64,000 bases of DNA from Halomarina salina. GTDB lineage: Archaea; Halobacteriota; Halobacteria; Halobacteriales; Haloarculaceae. A model generated the notes under the pieces. The model searched no databases. It saw nothing but the letters and a program-made list of their open reading frames with translations, and was not told where the DNA came from. The translations under genes were made by a program, and so were the position numbers. Positions 51,412 to 59,985 of this stretch are shown here, piece after piece (position 1 is the first letter of the stretch; each line of letters starts with the position of its first letter). The stretch covers positions 310,001 to 374,000 of the forward strand of contig NZ_JALLGW010000002.1 in NCBI RefSeq assembly GCF_023074835.1. The letters run 5' to 3'.

Positions 51412-51855
51412 TCACTCCTCCGGTACGCCCTTCTCCGCACACAGCGGGTTCTCCGAGACCAGCACGCAGTCGAACTCCGGTGCCTCCGCGAAGAACCGGA
51501 CCAGCAGATGCCGCCGCGACCCCGAGACGCGGCCGACGTCGCTCGCCGCGAACCGGTCGGGCAACGCGTCGAACGTCGTCCGCAGGTCGTCGGAGGAGTC
51601 GAACACCACCTCGTTGCCGGCCGACTCGGCGCGTCGCCGGGCGACGACGACGCTCCCGTCGCTCCGTCGTTCGGAGCGGGTGTGGACGAACGCGCGGGAC
51701 TCGCGCAGGGCGTCGGCGATGCCGTCGGCCAGTTCGCGGGCGGCGACCGGGGAGAGGACGTACGTCTCGCCGTCGATGGTGACCGTTACGGAGGAGTCGT
51801 CACTGCCGGTGGAGAACGCGACCAGGAGTGTGAGGGCTCCGCGACATAGTGTACA
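51412..51855 (-). pseudogene. Conserved-looking ORF with no ATG/GTG/TTG start, in frame after the LEA14 stop
   Basis: The frame from 51855 to the stop at 51412 codes a well-formed protein: VTVTIDGETYVLSP, ELADGIADALRESRAFVHTR, DGSVVVARRRAE, then DDLRTTFDALPDRF and RRHLLVRFFAEAPEFDC. It matches what I recall of a haloarchaeal DUF7528-like family over its whole length. From the upstream TAG (51856-51858) to the GTG at 51609, however, there is no ATG, GTG or TTG. An ATG at 51845 in another frame stops within 16 codons. A lost start, a frameshift after that ATG, a rare start (CTG at 51825) or a sequencing error are all possible. Confidence 0.6.
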
Positions 51856-51858
51856 CTA
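51847..51858. repeat. 12-bp perfect palindrome at the LEA14 stop
   Basis: TAGTGTACACTA reads the same on both strands. It includes the TAG stop of the LEA14-like gene and adjoins the ATG of the out-of-frame start for the next ORF. Confidence 0.7.
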
Positions 51859-53196
51859 CGTGACGAGCGAGTTAAGCATGCCGTGAGATGCGGCCGCACG
51901 TACCGCACCGAGCAACCCGCCGTCGTCCGTCTCGGTGCCGTTGCCGCCGCCGTCGGTGCCACCGTTGCCACCGCTACCGTCGGTCGTCGTCGGGTCGCCG
52001 TCGGTGCCGGACCCCCCGCCGAGGAGCGTCTCCGTCGTCGTCGGAGTCGAGTCAGTCGCGGTGCGGTCGGTCGGTTCGGGGGTGGACGCGGTGTCGGTCG
52101 CGTCGGTGGAACCGTCACCGAGCAGTCCCCCGTCGTCGGTTGTCGTCGCCGTCGCCGTCGTCCCCGTGGTCGTGGCTCCAGAGGCAGGCGTCGCGGTCGA
52201 GTCGCTACCGGACCCGTTCGCCGCGCTCCCGGCCGCCGTACTCGCGTTCTTGGTCCCGAAGATGTCCGTCTCGATGGTGCGGGTGTAGGTCAGCGCGTCC
52301 AGCGGGACTCGGAGGGTGTCGCCGTTGGGCAACTCGACCTTCGCGTGGAACGTGATGCGCAGGTCCGTGCGCTGGTCGTTCTGCAGGTGGCTCACCCACC
52401 ACTCGTCGAGGCGGTCGTTCTCGATGGCCGTCGTCGCGTCGAGCGTCTTCTCGGTGCCGCCGGGGATGGTGTACACCTCGTCGGTCGTCCCGTTGCCGAC
52501 GCGCACGTCGTTCATCGTCACGTTGTAGCCGATCTCGGTGACGACGTAGGGGACGGTCTTCGGGTTGTAGACGGTCATCGACATGTCGATGGGCGTCCGG
52601 CGCTCGGTGACGTTCCCCCACCGGGCGTCCGTCTCCCGGACGACGAGGACCGGGTCAGAGATCAGGCGGTGGTTCGCGTTCACCTCGCGGTCCTCCGTCG
52701 AACGGAACTGCCCGATGAGGTTCGTCCGGATGGTCCGCTCCTGGGGCAGGTCGAACGAGCGGCCGAGCGTCGAGGAGTGAGCCGTGGCGTCGATGTTCAC
52801 GGTGGTCCGCTCGTCGTTGCGGATGTGGCTCACCCACCACGCCGGGATGCGTTCGTTGTCCATCTGCGTCGTGAACCCGATGGTCGAGTCGCCCCGCGGC
52901 AGGTCGAGGCCGTCACGGCCGCCCTCGGCCATCTCGACGTCGTTCATCCAGACGGTGTACGCCACCGACGCGCCGCCCAGCTGGACGCCGACGGGGTTCG
53001 GGTTCGACACCCCCAGGTCCGTGTGGATGGTGGTCTCGTTGTCGTCGACCGCGCCGAACCGGTTCTCGACGCCCGTCACCGCCGGCGTGCCGACGATGCC
53101 CAGCATGTACGCCCCCACGACGCTCGTGACGAGGACCAGCAGGACGGTCAGGACGACTCGCTTCTTCGTTCCGAACAGTGCCCGCCGAACTCCCAT
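51856..53196 (-). CDS. LEA14-like (WHy domain) surface protein with Ser/Thr-rich tail
   Basis: A 446-residue protein with an N-terminal membrane helix (about 14-35). Two WHy/LEA type 2 domains follow (about 45-165 and 175-310). Both contain VSHxxNDxRT-type loops: WWVSHIRNDERTT in the first and WWVSHLQNDQRTD in the second, a clear internal duplication. The last 120 residues are Thr/Ser/Gly-rich, with TDDGGLLG repeated twice, probably a glycosylated stalk. The domain is tied to stress protection or outer-surface binding. The TAG stop is followed in frame by another coding-like sequence. Confidence 0.85.
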   Translation of the reverse strand: MGVRRALFGTKKRVVLTVLLVLVTSVVGAYMLGIVGTPAVTGVENRFGAVDDNETTIHTDLGVSNPNPVGVQLGGASVAYTVWMNDVEMAEGGRDGLDLPRGDSTIGFTTQMDNERIPAWWVSHIRNDERTTVNIDATAHSSTLGRSFDLPQERTIRTNLIGQFRSTEDREVNANHRLISDPVLVVRETDARWGNVTERRTPIDMSMTVYNPKTVPYVVTEIGYNVTMNDVRVGNGTTDEVYTIPGGTEKTLDATTAIENDRLDEWWVSHLQNDQRTDLRITFHAKVELPNGDTLRVPLDALTYTRTIETDIFGTKNASTAAGSAANGSGSDSTATPASGATTTGTTATATTTDDGGLLGDGSTDATDTASTPEPTDRTATDSTPTTTETLLGGGSGTDGDPTTTDGSGGNGGTDGGGNGTETDDGGLLGAVRAAASHGMLNSLVT

Positions 53197-53265
53197 GCAC
53201 CGTCGTTAGTGGCATCGCTAAAAAGACATTCTCTCCACGATACTAGCCTCCCGCCGGCTGTCGTA

Positions 53266-54396
53266 TCAGTTGGGTGTCTCGACATCCGCGGTATACTCGT
53301 CGATGACCTCGGTGTACACCGTCTCCAGTCGGTCGACGGCGTGTTCGACGCTCATCTCGTCGCGGCGGGCGAGACAGGCGTCGTGGAGGCGGTCGCGGTC
53401 GTCGAGCGCTCGCTCGATGCCGTCGGCGAACGCGTCCATGTCGCCGAACGGGTAGTGAACGCCCGTCTCGCCGTCCCGGACGGTGTCGGCGAGCCCGCCC
53501 GCCTCGACGCCGACGACGGGCGTCCCGCACGCGTTCGCTTCGAGGGCGACCAGCCCCTCCGTCTCGACGGGACTCGGGTGGCCGAAGACGTCGAGCGCCG
53601 AGTAGAAGGCGGGCATCTCGTCGCGGTCGAGGAAGCCGAGGAACCGGACGTCGAGCGGCGACTCCTCGGCGCGGTCCTCCAGCGACGACCGGGCCGGGCC
53701 GTCGCCCGCGATGACGACGGTCACCTCGCGGTCGACGCGTTCGCACGCCTCGACGATGTCCGCCAGTCGCTTCTCGTAGCCGTGGCGACCGATGTAGCCG
53801 ACGAGCGTCCCCGAGAGACCGTGGCGCTCGCGGAACGCCTCGCCGTCGCTCGGCGAGAACCGCTCGACGTCGATGCCGTTCGGGACGACGGTGACGGGGA
53901 CCTCGATGCCCCGGTCGCGCAGGCGGCGGCGGGCGCTCGGCGACGGCGTCACGATGCGGTCGGCCTGCTGGAGGTAGACGTTCTCGTAGCGGTCGGCGAC
54001 CGAGGAGATGACCGTCGCGAGCGAGGAGTTCGACAGGTAGTTGGCGTACTCGGAGGTCGGCGTGTGGAACGAGGCGACGAACGGCAGGTCGTTCCGGCGC
54101 GCGTGCGCGAGGCCCGACAGCCCGAGACAGAACGGGGTGTGGGAGTGGACGAGGTCCACGTCGGCGACGCCCTCCGGGATCCACGGCGGGGCGATGCGGA
54201 AGCCGTCGTAGAACGGGAACGGGAGGCTCGCGACGGGGTACTCGAACGGGTCCGGGTCGTGGTCGCTGCCGGGGTAGACGACGCCCATGTACCCGCCGCG
54301 GCGGACCCAGCGGTCGCGCCACGTCTGGATGGTGTAGGTCACGCCGTTCACCGTCGGCAGGTACGTGTCGGTGAAGACGGCGACGTCGGGACGCAT
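53266..54396 (-). CDS. GT4-type glycosyltransferase (GT-B fold)
   Basis: A 376-residue glycosyltransferase. The N-terminal VFTDTYLPTVNGVTYT matches alpha-mannosyl/glucosyl-transferases of diacylglycerol-type acceptors. HSHTPFCLG follows, and the C-terminal domain has PVETEGLVALEANACGTPVVG with the catalytic-site Glu pair of the E-x7-E motif. This start motif is found in lipid glycosyltransferases, so an archaeol glycolipid acceptor is plausible, but the sugar is unknown. It lies 93 nt after the other GT4 gene on the same strand. Confidence 0.9.
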   Translation of the reverse strand: MRPDVAVFTDTYLPTVNGVTYTIQTWRDRWVRRGGYMGVVYPGSDHDPDPFEYPVASLPFPFYDGFRIAPPWIPEGVADVDLVHSHTPFCLGLSGLAHARRNDLPFVASFHTPTSEYANYLSNSSLATVISSVADRYENVYLQQADRIVTPSPSARRRLRDRGIEVPVTVVPNGIDVERFSPSDGEAFRERHGLSGTLVGYIGRHGYEKRLADIVEACERVDREVTVVIAGDGPARSSLEDRAEESPLDVRFLGFLDRDEMPAFYSALDVFGHPSPVETEGLVALEANACGTPVVGVEAGGLADTVRDGETGVHYPFGDMDAFADGIERALDDRDRLHDACLARRDEMSVEHAVDRLETVYTEVIDEYTADVETPN

Positions 54397-54489
54397 TTTC
54401 CCATCCTGTCGCGCCCGACGCCTAAGCCGTTGTGACTTCGCCGTCCGCTCGGTGGTGTCGACGAGTCGTTGCTCGCTCGCGCGTTTCGC

Positions 54490-55548
54490 TCACACTCGTC
54501 CCGCCAGCACGTCCTCGTAGGCCGCCTTGAGGCCCTCGCCGACCCGTTCGAGCGAGTGCTCGCGTGCGGTCTCCCGGGCGTTCTCCCCCAGCCGCTCGCG
54601 CAGGTCGGGGTCCTCCGCCAGTCGGTCCAGCGCCTCGCGGAACTCCGCCGCCGTCTCGCAGAGGAGGCAGTCCTCGCCGTCGGTGTAGAACTCGCGGAAC
54701 ACCGGGATGTCCCGGAGGACGACGGCCTTCCCGCAGGCCATCGCCTCCAGCACGACGATACCCTGGTTCTCGACCTTCGCGGGGAAGCAGAACACGTCGC
54801 CCGCCGCGAACGCGCCGCGTTTGTCGTCTATCCAGCCCGTGAACGTGACGTTCTCCGGCGGGTTCCCGGTCCAGCGCCTCACCGGCTCGCTGGCCTGTGG
54901 ACCGTCGTCGACGGTGCCGAACCAGGCGAAGTCGTACTCCGTCCCCTGGGCCACCTCGCAGAACGTCGTCAGGCCCTTGCGCTCGAACACGTTGCCGACG
55001 GCGAACACGACCATCCCGTCGAGGTCGTACTTCTCTCGGTACTCCTCGCGGAACTCTTCGTAGCCCGCCAGCGACTCGATGTCGACGCCGTTCGTGATGG
55101 GGCGGATGGGGGCGTCGACGGGGTAGGCGTCGAGGACGCCCTTCGTGTACTCGCTCGGGCAGAGCACGAGGTCTGCTTGCGAGTAGAACCACCGCAGGTA
55201 GCGTTCGAGGAACGGGCCGACCTGCTCGGAGCCGCGGAACGACTCGGCGAAGTCCTCGCGGGTGATGTGGGCGTGACAGACCAGCGGCCGGTCGTGGCGC
55301 TTGGCGTGTCGCGCGAGAGCGACCGACCCCGGCCCGATGGCGTTGGTGTGAGCGACGTCGTAGTCGACGAACGCGCCGTCGCCGGAGAGCGCGTGCCCGG
55401 CGGCGCTGGGGAGGGAGCCGCCGTACCACGGCGACGTGACGAGTTCGACGTCGGTGTCGGCGAGCGCCTTCCGCTGGGCGGCGACGGAGGTGGCCCACCC
55501 CGAGCGTCGGAGCGGCCCTTCGAGTTCGAGGTAGTTGCAGACCCGCAT
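54490..55548 (-). CDS. GT4-type glycosyltransferase (GT-B fold)
   Basis: A 352-residue glycosyltransferase. It has CNYLELEGPLRRSGWAT near the start, CHAHITREDF in the acceptor domain, GNVFERKGL in the donor domain and KVENQGIVVLEAMACGKAVV as the E-x7-E motif. Haloarchaeal homologues recur beside the second GT4 gene, and the pair may build a diglycosyl lipid head. It probably starts the two-gene transcript. The acceptor and sugar remain inferred. Confidence 0.9.
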   Translation of the reverse strand: MRVCNYLELEGPLRRSGWATSVAAQRKALADTDVELVTSPWYGGSLPSAAGHALSGDGAFVDYDVAHTNAIGPGSVALARHAKRHDRPLVCHAHITREDFAESFRGSEQVGPFLERYLRWFYSQADLVLCPSEYTKGVLDAYPVDAPIRPITNGVDIESLAGYEEFREEYREKYDLDGMVVFAVGNVFERKGLTTFCEVAQGTEYDFAWFGTVDDGPQASEPVRRWTGNPPENVTFTGWIDDKRGAFAAGDVFCFPAKVENQGIVVLEAMACGKAVVLRDIPVFREFYTDGEDCLLCETAAEFREALDRLAEDPDLRERLGENARETAREHSLERVGEGLKAAYEDVLAGRV

Positions 55549-55648
55549 TGAAGATATCCTGTCGAGTGTGGGTGTTAGGACTGCCGGATTTGGCTGTGTG
55601 GTGATTTTCGGTGGTTCGTACGTGTCGATGTGAACGTGGTTTCCGAAC

Positions 55649-55725
55649 GTCCTCTCTGGAGTGGTTCCAGCAACTACGATCTCGAAAGTCCTCTCTGGAT
55701 GGGTCCAGCAACTACGAACTCGAAA
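55649..55725. repeat. Two tandem direct repeats of 38-39 nt
   Basis: Copies at 55649-55687 and 55688-55725 share GTCCTCTCTGGA, CCAGCAACTACGA and CTCGAAA. A third partial copy starts the inverted element that follows. Confidence 0.8.
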
Positions 55726-56095
55726 GCCCTCTCGTGCTCCACTCGCGTGACCACGACTGCGCTCCTCGCTCGCTGACGCTCACTGCGGTGCTTATCGGGT
55801 CATGCTTCGTGGAGGACGCTCGCCCTCCCATTCCATCAGGTCCGCACCGCGCCTACCCGACTCCGTCGGCCGCGCACGAGCGCGCGGCCAGCCGTTGCGG
55901 TTGCGGTGGCCGGGAGTGCGTGCCCGAACCGCGTGAGGGCCGCTCGACTCGGGGGAGGGCAGGGCGGCCGGTTCCTGGTGGACTGAAAGGGCGAACCGGG
56001 AGGACGAAGCACGGCCCCACAAGCACCACAGCGAGTGACAGCGAGCGAGGAGCGCAGTGTGGGGCGCGCGAGTCGTCCCGGTGAGGGCTTTCGAG
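55719..56095. repeat. Non-coding inverted element with 122-nt arms
   Basis: The left arm (55719-55840) and the reverse complement of the right arm (55974-56095) align along their length. They begin with CTCGAAAGCCCTC, share a perfect 20-bp block (55756-55775 against 56039-56058), and end with CAGG. A 133-nt centre rich in GC palindromes lies between. No transposase is encoded. It looks like a non-autonomous, MITE-like element or a large structured RNA. Confidence 0.75.
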
Positions 56096-56222
56096 GTGTT
56101 CCCGTTTCCTGCTCCAACTCTGGCGAACAGCTTCGTAGCCTCTCGTCTCACCCTCTCTCCACATCCTAGAACGACAACCGCTATACGGCGCTGCCCGGAA
56201 CCCACACGCGAACGAAGTCCCC

Positions 56223-56510
56223 ATGCCCACCATCGCGGAGGAACGCATCGACCGACTCCACGCCCTCGCCCGGAGCGCCGTCGCCGAGGGCGACGAGGAG
56301 CGCTCGCGGGAGTACGTCCGCCTCGCGCGCCGTATCGCCGAGCGCAACCGGTGTGGCCTCCCGACCACGTTCAAGCGGTTCACCTGCGACCGCTGTGACG
56401 TCTACCTCCGCCCCGGACGGAACGCCCGCGTCCGGACCCAGGACGGCCACGTCGTCGTCTCCTGCGACTGCGGAGCGCACAAGCGCTACCCGTACCGCGA
56501 GGGCGGGTGA
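56223..56510 (+). CDS. rnp4: Ribonuclease P protein component 4 (Rpp21 homologue)
   Basis: A 95-residue protein, the archaeal Rpp21. Two N-terminal helices (AEERIDRLHALARS, SREYVRLARRIAERN) contact Rpp29. The zinc site is CDRCDVYLRPG and SCDCGAHKRYPY near the C-terminus, the archaeal signature. It helps the RNase P RNA trim tRNA 5' ends. Its neighbour YhbY is also an RNA-binding protein, and the two lie in the same order in other archaea as I recall. Confidence 0.93.
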   Translation: MPTIAEERIDRLHALARSAVAEGDEERSREYVRLARRIAERNRCGLPTTFKRFTCDRCDVYLRPGRNARVRTQDGHVVVSCDCGAHKRYPYREGG

Positions 56511-56528
56511 CCGTCACGCGGTCGGACG

Positions 56529-56596
56529 TTCGACGACGAACCGCTGACCACGCCGAGTGGAGTTCGACGGCGAACTGCTGACGCCCCCGAGTGGAA
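56529..56596 (+). repeat. Imperfect 34-nt tandem repeat between rnp4 and YhbY
   Basis: Two copies (56529-56561 and 56563-56596) share TTCGACGRCGAAC, GCTGAC and CCGAGTGGA. The second copy runs into the YhbY promoter area. Confidence 0.65.
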
Positions 56597-56630
56597 ACGT
56601 TGAACCGCGCCGCATCGCTAGTCGCGGCCA

Positions 56631-56876
56631 ATGGCAGACGACCTGAAGACGCTCGCACACGACGCGGAGGTCACCGTCTGGGTGGGCAAGAGCGGCATCG
56701 AGTCGGTGGCCGAGGAACTGAACGACCAGCTCCGTGACCGAACGGTGGTGAAGGTGAAGTTCCTGCGCGCGTCGCGCGGCGGCACGACCACCGACGACCT
56801 CGCCGAGGACCTCGCGGAGCGGGTGAACGCGGACGTGGTGGACGTCCGCGGGCACACCGCCGTCTATCATCGATGA
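56631..56876 (+). CDS. YhbY family RNA-binding (CRM domain) protein
   Basis: An 81-residue CRM-domain protein. WVGKSGIES is the conserved Gly-Lys-Gly-like loop, with NDQLRDRTVVKVKFLR and AERVNADVVDVRGHTAVYHR following, the whole family fold. CRM proteins bind ribosomal precursor RNA. It overlaps the MscS gene by 4 nt (ATGA) and follows rnp4, so the three likely share a transcript. The RNA target is inferred from the family. Confidence 0.92.
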   Translation: MADDLKTLAHDAEVTVWVGKSGIESVAEELNDQLRDRTVVKVKFLRASRGGTTTDDLAEDLAERVNADVVDVRGHTAVYHR

Positions 56877-57829
56877 GGTCGCTCCCCCTGTTGCAGTCGG
56901 GGAGCGACGCGGGTGACACGGGAGACGCGGCGGAGACGATGACCGGTGCGTCGGAGGCCGTCTCACAGTTCCTCCGGGAGATGGGCGTCCCCCAGGAACT
57001 GGCGGGGACGCTCGGCGGAGCCATCGTCTTCGTCCTCTCGTTCGTCCTGCTGTGGGCGGTGGGGCGCGCGTTCGTGCTCCCGCTGGTCCGCCGCCTGATG
57101 AACTCCCGCGACCTCGACGAGCACGCGAAGGCTCCCTTGCTCCGACTCGCGTCGCTCGGCCTGCTGTTCGTCGCCGTCTCGGTGGCGTTCGGGCTGGCGG
57201 GGTTCGGCAACTTCCTCACCTCGCTGGCCACCATCGCCGCGGCGGCGACGCTCGCCATCGGCCTGGCGATGCAGGACGTGCTCCAGAACTTCGTCGCGGG
57301 CGTGTTCATCTACACGGACAAGCCGTTCCGCATCGGCGACTGGATAGAGTGGGACGGTAACTCGGGCATCGTCGAGGACATCTCGCTGCGCGTCACGCGC
57401 GTCCGGACGTTCGACAACGAACTGCTGACCGTCCCCAACAGTCAGCTCACGGACGGCGTCATCAAGAACCCCGTCGCGAAGGACAAGCTTCGGCTGAAGT
57501 TCACCTTCGGCATCGACTACAGCGACGACATCCAGCAGGCGACCGACATCATCGTCGAGGAGGCCGAGGCCCACCCGGACATCATGGACGACCCGGCTCC
57601 CTCGGTGCGACTGACGGAACTCGCCGACTCGTCCGTCGGCCTCCAGTCGCGCATCTGGATCTCGAACCCATCGCGCGCCGACTTCATGCGCATCCGCGGC
57701 GACTACGTGACGAACGTGAAGGGGCGGTTCGACGAGGCGGGCATCTCCATCCCGTTCCCGCAGGTCGACCTCTCGGGCGGCATCGAACTCGCGAACGGGC
57801 AGGCAGTGGCGAACGAAGTCGGCGACTGA
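56873..57829 (+). CDS. Mechanosensitive ion channel (MscS family)
   Basis: A 318-residue channel. Three helices lie at about residues 43-65, 82-108 and 115-145; the third is Gly/Ala-rich (TIAAAATLAIGLAMQDVLQN), as in the MscS pore. The beta domain follows with FRIGDWIEWDG and VPNSQLTDGVIKN, then an alpha/beta C-terminal domain. It opens under membrane tension and releases solutes on osmotic downshock. Its coupling to YhbY by overlap is notable, though it may be only genome economy. Confidence 0.94.
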   Translation: MRSLPLLQSGSDAGDTGDAAETMTGASEAVSQFLREMGVPQELAGTLGGAIVFVLSFVLLWAVGRAFVLPLVRRLMNSRDLDEHAKAPLLRLASLGLLFVAVSVAFGLAGFGNFLTSLATIAAAATLAIGLAMQDVLQNFVAGVFIYTDKPFRIGDWIEWDGNSGIVEDISLRVTRVRTFDNELLTVPNSQLTDGVIKNPVAKDKLRLKFTFGIDYSDDIQQATDIIVEEAEAHPDIMDDPAPSVRLTELADSSVGLQSRIWISNPSRADFMRIRGDYVTNVKGRFDEAGISIPFPQVDLSGGIELANGQAVANEVGD

Positions 57830-57852
57830 GGTCGTTCGGCTCGCCGCCGCCG

Positions 57853-58347
57853 CTACGACTCTAACCCACCCGACGGCGTAGGAGTCCTGCAGTTCGCGTC
57901 GTCGTCCGACACGGTCGTCACCCCCCACCGTAGCGCTCCATCGTCCTCGACGAGGAGCGTCCGCCACGCGTTCGTTCGTACCTCGCACTCGTCAGGAGCT
58001 TCGAGCAGTCTCCGGTCCGTGTCGTCGAGTGCGGCGGTGATTCCGTACGACCCGGCGGTACAGCCGTCGAACGACGCTGCAGCGACCTCCGTCACAGCGG
58101 TCACGTCCCCTGGGCTGTTCGCTGGTAGGTCGAACGTCTCGTCGAGAACCAGTTCCTCGTCACGCTCGATTCGGAGCCCGAGCGCGTGGACCGCATCGTC
58201 TCGGTTGATGATGCTGATGCCGCCGATACGGTACGGTTCCGGCCCCGAGTCGCTCGCGTCGCCGAGCGCGGCACAGCCAGCGAGTGCCGTCGCGACACCA
58301 GCGCCGAGACCGGCGAGGAGCGACCGACGGTGGAGGGATTCGTCCAT
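57853..58347 (-). CDS. Small Tat lipoprotein, function unknown
   Basis: A 164-residue exported protein. The signal has HRRSLLAGLGAGVATALAG ending in a lipobox (LAGC, Cys at about 25). The mature part is a beta-rich domain with ISIINRDDAVHALGLRIER and several Cys residues, resembling small secreted haloarchaeal proteins. A TATA-like CCCTTATC lies 27 nt before the ATG. The domain is not recognised. It is convergent with MscS. Confidence 0.72.
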   Translation of the reverse strand: MDESLHRRSLLAGLGAGVATALAGCAALGDASDSGPEPYRIGGISIINRDDAVHALGLRIERDEELVLDETFDLPANSPGDVTAVTEVAAASFDGCTAGSYGITAALDDTDRRLLEAPDECEVRTNAWRTLLVEDDGALRWGVTTVSDDDANCRTPTPSGGLES

Positions 58348-58464
58348 GCGTTCGGTTGTGTAATCCGTACGATAAGGGTTCTGCCGGGCGGCGCGGGACC
58401 GTCGCACGAACGGCAGCGGTGTCGCGGACTCGCGAGTAGGCGGTGTACTGTGTAGTGAAAGGCG

Positions 58465-58768
58465 GACGGGCGGGGTTGCCCGGTCGTTCCGATACGGGGA
58501 ATCCTGCGCACCGTCTCCACCCCGCGACCCTTCGAGCGACGGATGTTCGCGGATTCGCTGCTCGCTTCCGCGCCTGGCGAACTGTCCACGACTAACCGGG
58601 TCGAGACGTCCCTGCAGACGTCACGACCCGGACCGCCGCCCCCGAAGGACGAGGCTTCTACGTTGGCTTGCAGGGCCCGCACCGGTCGGTCCGGACGCAC
58701 CCGTGTTTCGGCTCCCGCTGAAGACCATATCGCGGGAAGGGGCAGGGCCTAACTGCCCGACCTAGTCC
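58465..58768 (-). ncRNA. ffs: SRP 7S RNA
   Basis: On the minus strand the helix 8 signature is complete: CCAGG, then CGC-GGAA-GCG, then GCAGC (near 58545-58575), the site that binds SRP54. At the 5' end are two small hairpins, GGGCAG/CTGCCC (helix 3) and CCCGC/GCGGG (helix 4), and GGTCG/CGACC closes the 5' domain. A TATA-like box at 58791-58799 lies about 27 nt upstream. The ends are estimated. Total length near 300 nt is right for archaea. Confidence 0.85.
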
Positions 58769-58790
58769 ATCATCTGGGTAGTCCACTTGC

Positions 58791-58799
58791 ACGTAAACC
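58791..58799 (-). promoter_or_regulatory. TATA-like box of the SRP RNA gene
   Basis: On the minus strand it reads GGTTTACGT, about 27 nt before the predicted 5' end at 58768. Confidence 0.5.
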
Positions 58800-58927
58800 G
58801 CTTTCGGTCGCCCGGTTCCCGTGGGTCGGTTTCACGCCCGGCGGTTCCGCTCGTCCTCGCTCGTCGGTCCGCTGTCGCGACACGCTCGACTCGGGTCCGA
58901 GCGAACCGTCCCGCCAGGAGCACGGTC

Positions 58928-59374
58928 TCAGAAGAATCCGAGTTCGTGGGCGTACCACCCCGCGCTCGCCGGGACGACCAGCGAGACGACGAGGACGACG
59001 TACGGGTGGTACTGGAGGTTCTGGACGAACGCGGACTCGCCCGCCTGCGACCCCGGCGAGAGGTCGAGGTTGAGGATGACCGACCCGGGGTCGCCCGCCA
59101 GCCACAGCAGGCAGAACAGCGCGCCGAACAGTCCGAACACGAGCGCGGTGGCGGCGGCGACGGCGGGGTCCGTCCGGTCCTGTCGCCCGGCCGCGAACGC
59201 CAGCAGCGCGACCATCGCGAACAGTCCAGCGAACAGCGGGTTGATGGGTCCTGCGGCGTAGTACGTGCTCGCGATACCCGGCGTCTGGATGAGGACGTAC
59301 GGCACGACGAGCGCCACGAGGAGGACGAGGCAGGCGGCGATACCGACGGTGGGGGCGAGGCGCGTCCGCTCCAT
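58928..59374 (-). CDS. Four-helix membrane protein
   Basis: A 148-residue protein with four hydrophobic helices (about residues 8-28, 40-62, 75-95 and 122-142). The first loop has TPGIASTYYAAGPINPLF, and a short acidic/hydroxyl loop SPGSQAGESAF precedes the last helix. I recall it as DUF7548 type (unchecked). A TATA-like GGCTTAATG (59402-59410) lies about 30 nt before the ATG. It is unlike the neighbours in function and may be an accessory membrane protein. Confidence 0.75.
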   Translation of the reverse strand: MERTRLAPTVGIAACLVLLVALVVPYVLIQTPGIASTYYAAGPINPLFAGLFAMVALLAFAAGRQDRTDPAVAAATALVFGLFGALFCLLWLAGDPGSVILNLDLSPGSQAGESAFVQNLQYHPYVVLVVSLVVPASAGWYAHELGFF

Positions 59375-59520
59375 GTGTCTCGAACGAGTGAGCGGGCGGG
59401 GCATTAAGCCGCCGCTCTCGCGTCGTGGCTCTCCTCGTCGCCACGCCTCCCCATCGCCGCTCGTCTCCTCGTCGGGTGCAGAACGCAACGCACTCGTGGC
59501 TCCAGCGTCGTGACGTGTAC

Positions 59521-59925
59521 ATGGGATTCGGAGGAACCACGCAGAAGCTCCAGAAGGTCGCCAGCATGGCCGAGGACGTCTACGCGAAGCTCAACGAGCT
59601 CCGCGACCAGATCCAGGCGATGCGAGAGACGGTCGAGCGGGTCGACCGCCGCACCGCCGAGAACCGCGCGCTGCTCGAAGCCATCGCCGCCGAGGAGGAC
59701 GTCGACGTGGACAGCGTCCTCACCGAGACGGCCATCGAGGAGGCCGAGGACGTCGACTCGACGACCGAAGAGTCGTCGAACGGAGCCGAGTCTACAGACG
59801 ACACCACGAGCGAGACTACGACCGATACGTCCACGTCGACCACATCGGACGGGACCGATGCGACCGACCAGCCGTCGAGCGACCAGCACGCCGGCGACGA
59901 CACGACGACGAACCCGAGCGACTGA
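59521..59925 (+). CDS. Coiled-coil protein with Thr/Ser-rich acidic tail (DUF5798 type)
   Basis: A 134-residue protein. Residues 1-65 are a helical coiled coil with many Glu and Arg (KLQKVASMAEDVYAKLNELR, TVERVDRRTAENRALL). Residues 65-134 are acidic and Thr/Ser-rich and probably disordered. It resembles the DUF5798 family (recalled, unchecked). No signal is visible, so it is likely a cytoplasmic scaffold. It is divergent from the four-helix gene. Confidence 0.75.
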   Translation: MGFGGTTQKLQKVASMAEDVYAKLNELRDQIQAMRETVERVDRRTAENRALLEAIAAEEDVDVDSVLTETAIEEAEDVDSTTEESSNGAESTDDTTSETTTDTSTSTTSDGTDATDQPSSDQHAGDDTTTNPSD

Positions 59926-59985
59926 GTTCGGCTCCTCAGAGCATCGCGCCTTCCCCTGCGACGCCCACTTTCTGTCCCCCGCCGC

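Noticed and set aside
51883-54435. An 850-residue plus-strand frame
   Set aside because: It is the antisense shadow of the LEA14-like and GT4 genes; its residues are Arg/Val-rich and random, and it spans the gap between two real genes.
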